A DNA stretch of 24,821 nt, from assembly GCA_964639275.1 (NCBI GenBank), contig CAZXCQ010000063.1, positions 1 through 24,821 on the forward strand, given 5' to 3'. Position numbers and translations under genes: made by a program. Below, piece by piece: positions 22,474-24,821 of the stretch. This DNA is from CAZXCQ01 sp964639275 (GTDB lineage Bacteria; Desulfobacterota; DSM-4660; Desulfatiglandales; Desulfatiglandaceae). The notes beneath the pieces are model-generated. The model had not been told where the DNA came from, made no database searches, and saw only the letters and a program-made list of their open reading frames with translations. Numbering within the stretch: position 1 is the stretch's first letter; every line of letters begins with the position of its first letter.

Positions 22474-22502
22474 ATTCTAATCTTTATTGGAAAGAATGCC
22501 AA
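22474..22502 (-). promoter_or_regulatory. Sigma-70-type promoter of the RHH-integrase operon
   Basis: On the minus strand TTGGCA (22502-22497), 17-base spacer, TAGAAT (22479-22474), 37 bases before the ATG at 22436. Confidence 0.6.
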
Positions 22503-22686
22503 GAGGGTCACAGCTTTTTTTTTGAAAAAAGTTAGATTGCTCTATTTTCTGAACTGCCTTCCCATAGTTCCATCACGGCCCTTTCTCAATGGGGGATTGC
22601 CCCAGGGATCGGAAAAGGCCTGTCTGCTTCAAAGGTCGTCAAATCGGTCATTACTGTATGCTCCCGGCCTGGCCCTGAGTACCCCC

Positions 22687-22959
22687 TCAATCGTTCGCTT
22701 CTCCATGCTCTCGATAGGTAAAAACTTCCTGCCCCTGGTCGTTATTGAAGCTGTAAGACCACGCCCGCTCATCCTGGTAATACCGGAATGTGGCTCCAGG
22801 GCTTGGCCTGTACTCGTAGACGTATCCATAGTCATGGTTATAAATGGCGTCCGAATCTTTCCCCAAGGGAAGCCGGACATTCAAGCCGGGCCGGTCTTGT
22901 GCCATGGCTGGAAGGGCCACAAGCAAGATGATTGCAAAAGCTGTCAAAAGTTTTTTCAT
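22687..22959 (-). CDS. Small secreted protein of unknown function
   Basis: A 90-residue protein with a clear Sec signal peptide (MKKLLTAFAIILLVALPAMA, probable cleavage after AMA at residue 20). The ATG follows GGGAGGTG at good spacing. The mature 70 residues are rich in Tyr, Asp and Arg (YNHDYGYVYEYRPSP, FRYYQDERAWSYSF) with no cysteine, suggesting a small periplasmic beta-rich protein. No family recognised. It is divergent from the Tat-signal gene at 23072. Confidence 0.72.
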   Translation of the reverse strand: MKKLLTAFAIILLVALPAMAQDRPGLNVRLPLGKDSDAIYNHDYGYVYEYRPSPGATFRYYQDERAWSYSFNNDQGQEVFTYREHGEAND

Positions 22960-23071
22960 GGGATCACCTCCCTTCTAAGCCATGGCAATGGTAACATTCC
23001 TGGTTGACAATTTCGAAAATATTCTGTACTGGCTATTTTTAACCACTATAACCCAAAACCCGGAGGACCTG

Positions 23072-23278
23072 ATGAAAGAGCAAAAAGCAGAAGACACAAA
23101 GGTAAATGTCGAATCACGCCGAGAATTTTGTAAAAAAGCCATCAAACGGTCTTCAATCGCGGCTGCTGTAGGTGTTGCGGGTTACCTTGCCTACAAAAAG
23201 CCAGAGGTCAGGAGTTTCTTTGGGGCAAGAGACGCTTACGCAGGTATCACCGGCACCGGCTTTGACGGAAGTCACTGA
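23072..23278 (+). CDS. Small Tat-signal protein of unknown function
   Basis: A 68-residue protein. I start at ATG 23072 because CGGAGG lies just upstream, not at the longer in-frame start at 22982. The sequence SRREFCKKAIKRSSIAAAVG is a twin-arginine-type motif (S-R-R-E-F-C) followed by a short hydrophobic stretch (AAAVGVAGYLAYKKPEV). The C-terminal part is Gly-rich (RDAYAGITGTGFDGSH). It may be exported or act as an anchor for a partner. No catalytic motif is present. Confidence 0.68.
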   Translation: MKEQKAEDTKVNVESRREFCKKAIKRSSIAAAVGVAGYLAYKKPEVRSFFGARDAYAGITGTGFDGSH

Positions 23279-23483
23279 ATTGGTTAGCCGTATAAAGCCC
23301 CCCGGACCTTAAAGCCCTTTTTTATTGACCAATATCCCTAAATTTTACACCTTGAGACCGGCCCTGGGTCCCCCCCTTGCAAGAGAAAGACCCCGGGTCA
23401 GTGTTGCCCTTGCCCCTCTTACCACGGCTTTGAGCAAGGTCTTGATGTTTATGCCCCGGTCCTCTTGGTCCTTCGATGTGACT

Positions 23484-23500
23484 TGGTAGAATTTCTACCA
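23484..23500. promoter_or_regulatory. 17-bp perfect palindrome
   Basis: TGGTAGAATTTCTACCA: two 8-base arms around a central T. It lies about 30 bases beyond the stop of the 35-residue gene at 23532-23639 and could be an operator or a short hairpin. Confidence 0.4.
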
Positions 23501-23531
23501 TCCTTATAATTCCCATCAATTTTATGCCGTT

Positions 23532-23639
23532 CTATATATCAGTAAGGGCTTCGACCGGATCATGGCCAGAGTGTTTGATAACTGCATACAATTCCCTGAA
23601 AACCAAATCTTTATGAATCATCTCTGTCTCTGCATCCAT
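23532..23639 (-). CDS. Very small protein (35 residues)
   Basis: MDAETEMIHKDLVFRELYAV continues IKHSGHDPVEALTDI. A strong AGGAGG lies 13-18 bases upstream of the ATG at 23639, extended by G and so at a slightly long spacing. It overlaps the end of the preceding small ORF by 22 bases in another frame. The sequence looks coding and is helical, but I know no family. Confidence 0.5.
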   Translation of the reverse strand: MDAETEMIHKDLVFRELYAVIKHSGHDPVEALTDI

Positions 23640-23749
23640 AATGCCCCCCCTCCTTTCAGTGCCTTGTCAAACTCTTCCTCAATATAAACCCCCTTCGCTC
23701 TCAATTTTGCAACTCGTTCGCATAGGTCATAAGGTTTCAACAGGTCCAT
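23618..23749 (-). CDS. Small SHOCT-like protein (43 residues)
   Basis: MDLLKPYDLCERVAKLRAKG is followed by VYIEEEFDKALKGGG and ends LWMQRQR. The core ERVAKLRAKGVYIEEEFDKAL resembles a SHOCT domain (helix, G, then EEEF helix). The frame passes through a seven-C run (23644-23650, plus strand). It overlaps both small neighbours, as in a coupled set. No obvious Shine-Dalgarno of its own. Confidence 0.45.
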   Translation of the reverse strand: MDLLKPYDLCERVAKLRAKGVYIEEEFDKALKGGGALWMQRQR

Positions 23750-23804
23750 AAAACTGCTCCAGTTCCTTGAGGACTTTTTGCCGTTTTAGCTCAGAACTTC
23801 CCAT
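23727..23804 (-). CDS. Very small ORF (25 residues)
   Basis: MGSSELKRQKVLKELEQFYG continues PVETL, ending inside the next small ORF. It is a charged helix with a weak GGGG sequence upstream of ATG 23804. First of three overlapping minus-strand small ORFs. It may be a leader peptide or a remnant of a larger gene. Confidence 0.3.
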   Translation of the reverse strand: MGSSELKRQKVLKELEQFYGPVETL

Positions 23805-24046
23805 ATTTCCCCGCTTCCCGGCCTTCAGGCCAAAAAAAAAGCTCAAGACGTCTCCCCCGGCATAGACACCGGCCCCGCATGTCACCATGCAGGGTGTCTT
23901 GAGCGCTAAAATGGATATTCGATTTTTCATCTGTCTATGGTTTGGAGGTTATTACTGTAAAGCATTTTTGGTAGTTTACGTTATTGCGTTCTATGAGTCA
24001 AGCCTTTTTATTTGACAAGGGAGTAAGGTTTAAATAACTTCCATCT

Positions 24047-24205
24047 ATGGCAAAAATCACTTACAACACAAGAATGGAAGAATCCCTTATCAAAAAGTTC
24101 AAGATCCTTGCTATTGAACAGGGGAAACGTCAAAATCAACTCCTTGAAGAGGCAATCAAGGATCTTCTGGCCAAGTATCAGAAGACAAAGAAGGGCGCTC
24201 CGTAG
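24047..24205 (+). CDS. Ribbon-helix-helix protein (CopG-like, 52 residues)
   Basis: MAKITYNTRMEESLIKKFKI, LAIEQGKRQNQLLEEAIKDL, LAKYQKTKKGAP. A beta strand (ITYNTRM) and two helices joined by E-Q-G-K make a classical CopG/MetJ fold with a basic tail. Shine-Dalgarno-like GGGAG is distant (about 22 bases). It is likely a DNA-binding repressor or antitoxin. No partner toxin is visible next to it. Confidence 0.75.
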   Translation: MAKITYNTRMEESLIKKFKILAIEQGKRQNQLLEEAIKDLLAKYQKTKKGAP

Positions 24206-24422
24206 AAAACCCCTCACGCTTTAAAGTCCTATTTATGGCATCGATCATCTGCAAGAACTCGTGCCATTTCTCGATGCCAATGGTCAGGGCATCCCTTGAA
24301 ACCCGGAATTCCCCCGGCTTCCCCTTTTTTGGCAGAAACCTTCTGATCGATATTCCCGGGTAGCCATGAAGCCAGCCGACTTCCGCAACCAGTTTTGACC
24401 CCCCGGACTCCTCAAACTCCAC
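24156..24422 (-). CDS. PC4-like (transcriptional coactivator p15) protein
   Basis: An 88-residue frame starting at GTG 24422: E-E-S-G-G-S-K, then LVAEVGWLHGYPGISIRRFL, PKKGKPGEFRVSRDALTIGI, EKWHEFLQMIDAI. The order strand, I-x-I-R-R-F, K-P-G-E-F, then E-K-W and a C-terminal helix resembles the PC4/p15 single-stranded-DNA-binding fold. The family match is by eye and moderate. It begins 16 bases after the stop of an upstream minus-strand frame, and its 3' end overlaps the plus-strand RHH gene (24156-24205). The C-terminal 25 residues past the PC4 core look unconserved. Confidence 0.5.
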   Translation of the reverse strand: MEFEESGGSKLVAEVGWLHGYPGISIRRFLPKKGKPGEFRVSRDALTIGIEKWHEFLQMIDAINRTLKREGFSTERPSLSSDTWPEDP

Positions 24423-24438
24423 GACCTTGAAAAGCGGG

Positions 24439-24660
24439 CTATTTTTTCAGTTTGCCAAAGATCAAATCCAAAGGACATTGGTTTTCATGCAAGAAGTCAT
24501 ACAGGGTATCCCCTAAACGATCTCTCAAGACCCTCTCCTGTTCGCGCTGATACCAGTCATAACCTCTCCCAGGAGGGGGGCAGGCCGGTCTACCGGATCT
24601 GGATTCGGGCAGCGATTTTCTTACGCCTTTTAATTTGACTTTACAAGGGTGTAGAAGCCG
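24439..24660 (-). CDS. Possible small gene with unresolved start
   Basis: The frame ends ...GYDWYQREQERVLRDRLGDT, LYDFLHENQCPLDLIFGKLKK, with TAG at 24439-24441. The C-terminal 45 residues look strongly coding (helical, charged). No ATG, GTG or TTG start is seen in frame before the upstream stop near 24680, so the start is missing, a rare codon, or lost to a sequence change near the six-C run at about 24575. It reads directly into the PC4-like gene, suggesting an operon. The given start is a placeholder. Confidence 0.35.
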   Translation of the reverse strand, partial: RLLHPCKVKLKGVRKSLPESRSGRPACPPPGRGYDWYQREQERVLRDRLGDTLYDFLHENQCPLDLIFGKLKK

Positions 24661-24746
24661 CTGATTATGATGATAACCTCTCCTCTATCCTTTGCCTGTC
24701 AACTCCTTTTGGGGGTATGTACCTTTTTACTAAGGAGGAAAACCTT

Positions 24747-24821
24747 ATGGAGAAGACAGGCGAAGAAATTTTGTTCCTCGAAGGCCCTGGTGGTAAATTG
24801 CCTATCAAGGCCCAAGATAAA
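24747..24821 (+). CDS. Unknown gene, cut by the window edge
   Basis: An excellent Shine-Dalgarno (TAAGGAGG, about 24731-24738) precedes ATG 24747. Twenty-five codons are visible: MEKTGEEILFLEGPGGKLPI, KAQDK. It is too short to identify. Confidence 0.6.
   Translation, partial: MEKTGEEILFLEGPGGKLPIKAQDK

Noticed and set aside
24420..24478. A frameshift at the A run near 24445 joining MSFGFDLWQTEK to the PC4-like protein
   Set aside because: The overlapping frame that ends GKLKK-stop at 24439 looks more strongly coding, and the PC4-like gene can start at GTG 24422 just after it.

Overview
The window looks like an accessory, element-rich stretch of a bacterial chromosome. The gene families suggest a sulfate-reducer-like deltaproteobacterium (Desulfobacterota): a class III cyclase/TPR receptor, a GT81-type glucosyl-3-phosphoglycerate synthase-like enzyme, an IHF-alpha relic and a small Tat-signal protein. 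This taxonomic call is inference; there is no rRNA or housekeeping marker here to settle it.

Left part (1-6300): mostly gene-poor or decayed DNA around two intact genes, a GT81-like glycosyltransferase (2109-3320, +) and an adenylate/guanylate cyclase-TPR protein (3937-5844, -). A one-base-disrupted IHF-alpha gene lies at 1069-1351. A diverged ~55-bp repeat occurs at 641 and 3612.

Centre-left (about 6312-10801): a Recombinase-In-Trio (RIT) element. Three overlapping tyrosine recombinase genes (7445-8629, 8616-9590, 9587-10606, all +) are preceded by a helix-turn-helix-like gene and a damaged four-cysteine zinc-ribbon-like gene. The block is bracketed by inverted TTATGTTGTG motifs, with the 7-bp direct repeat CGATATT just outside each end.

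Centre-right (about 11400-21053): an integrative element whose main genes all lie on the minus strand. Reading away from its attachment site it has a tyrosine integrase, an AAA+ regulator related to sigma-54 activators but with an altered GAFTGA loop, an AlpA/Xis-like small protein, a large CHC2-Toprim-helicase primase, a small unknown gene, a 400-bp region packed with GTAC motifs around an AT-rich core (candidate replication origin), a decayed SF2 helicase and a small unknown gene. No capsid, portal, terminase or tail gene is seen. The order int-regulator-alpA-primase-ori resembles phage satellites (PICI-like islands).

Right part (21008-24821): a 3' tRNA fragment (anticodon loop to CCA) marks an attachment site. 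Directly beyond it is a second, unrelated tyrosine integrase in an operon with a 44-residue ribbon-helix-helix protein under a clear sigma-70-type promoter, which suggests tandem integration of two elements at one tRNA locus. Next come a small secreted protein, a small Tat-signal protein, a cluster of very short overlapping ORFs, a second ribbon-helix-helix protein, a PC4-like protein and a gene cut by the window edge.
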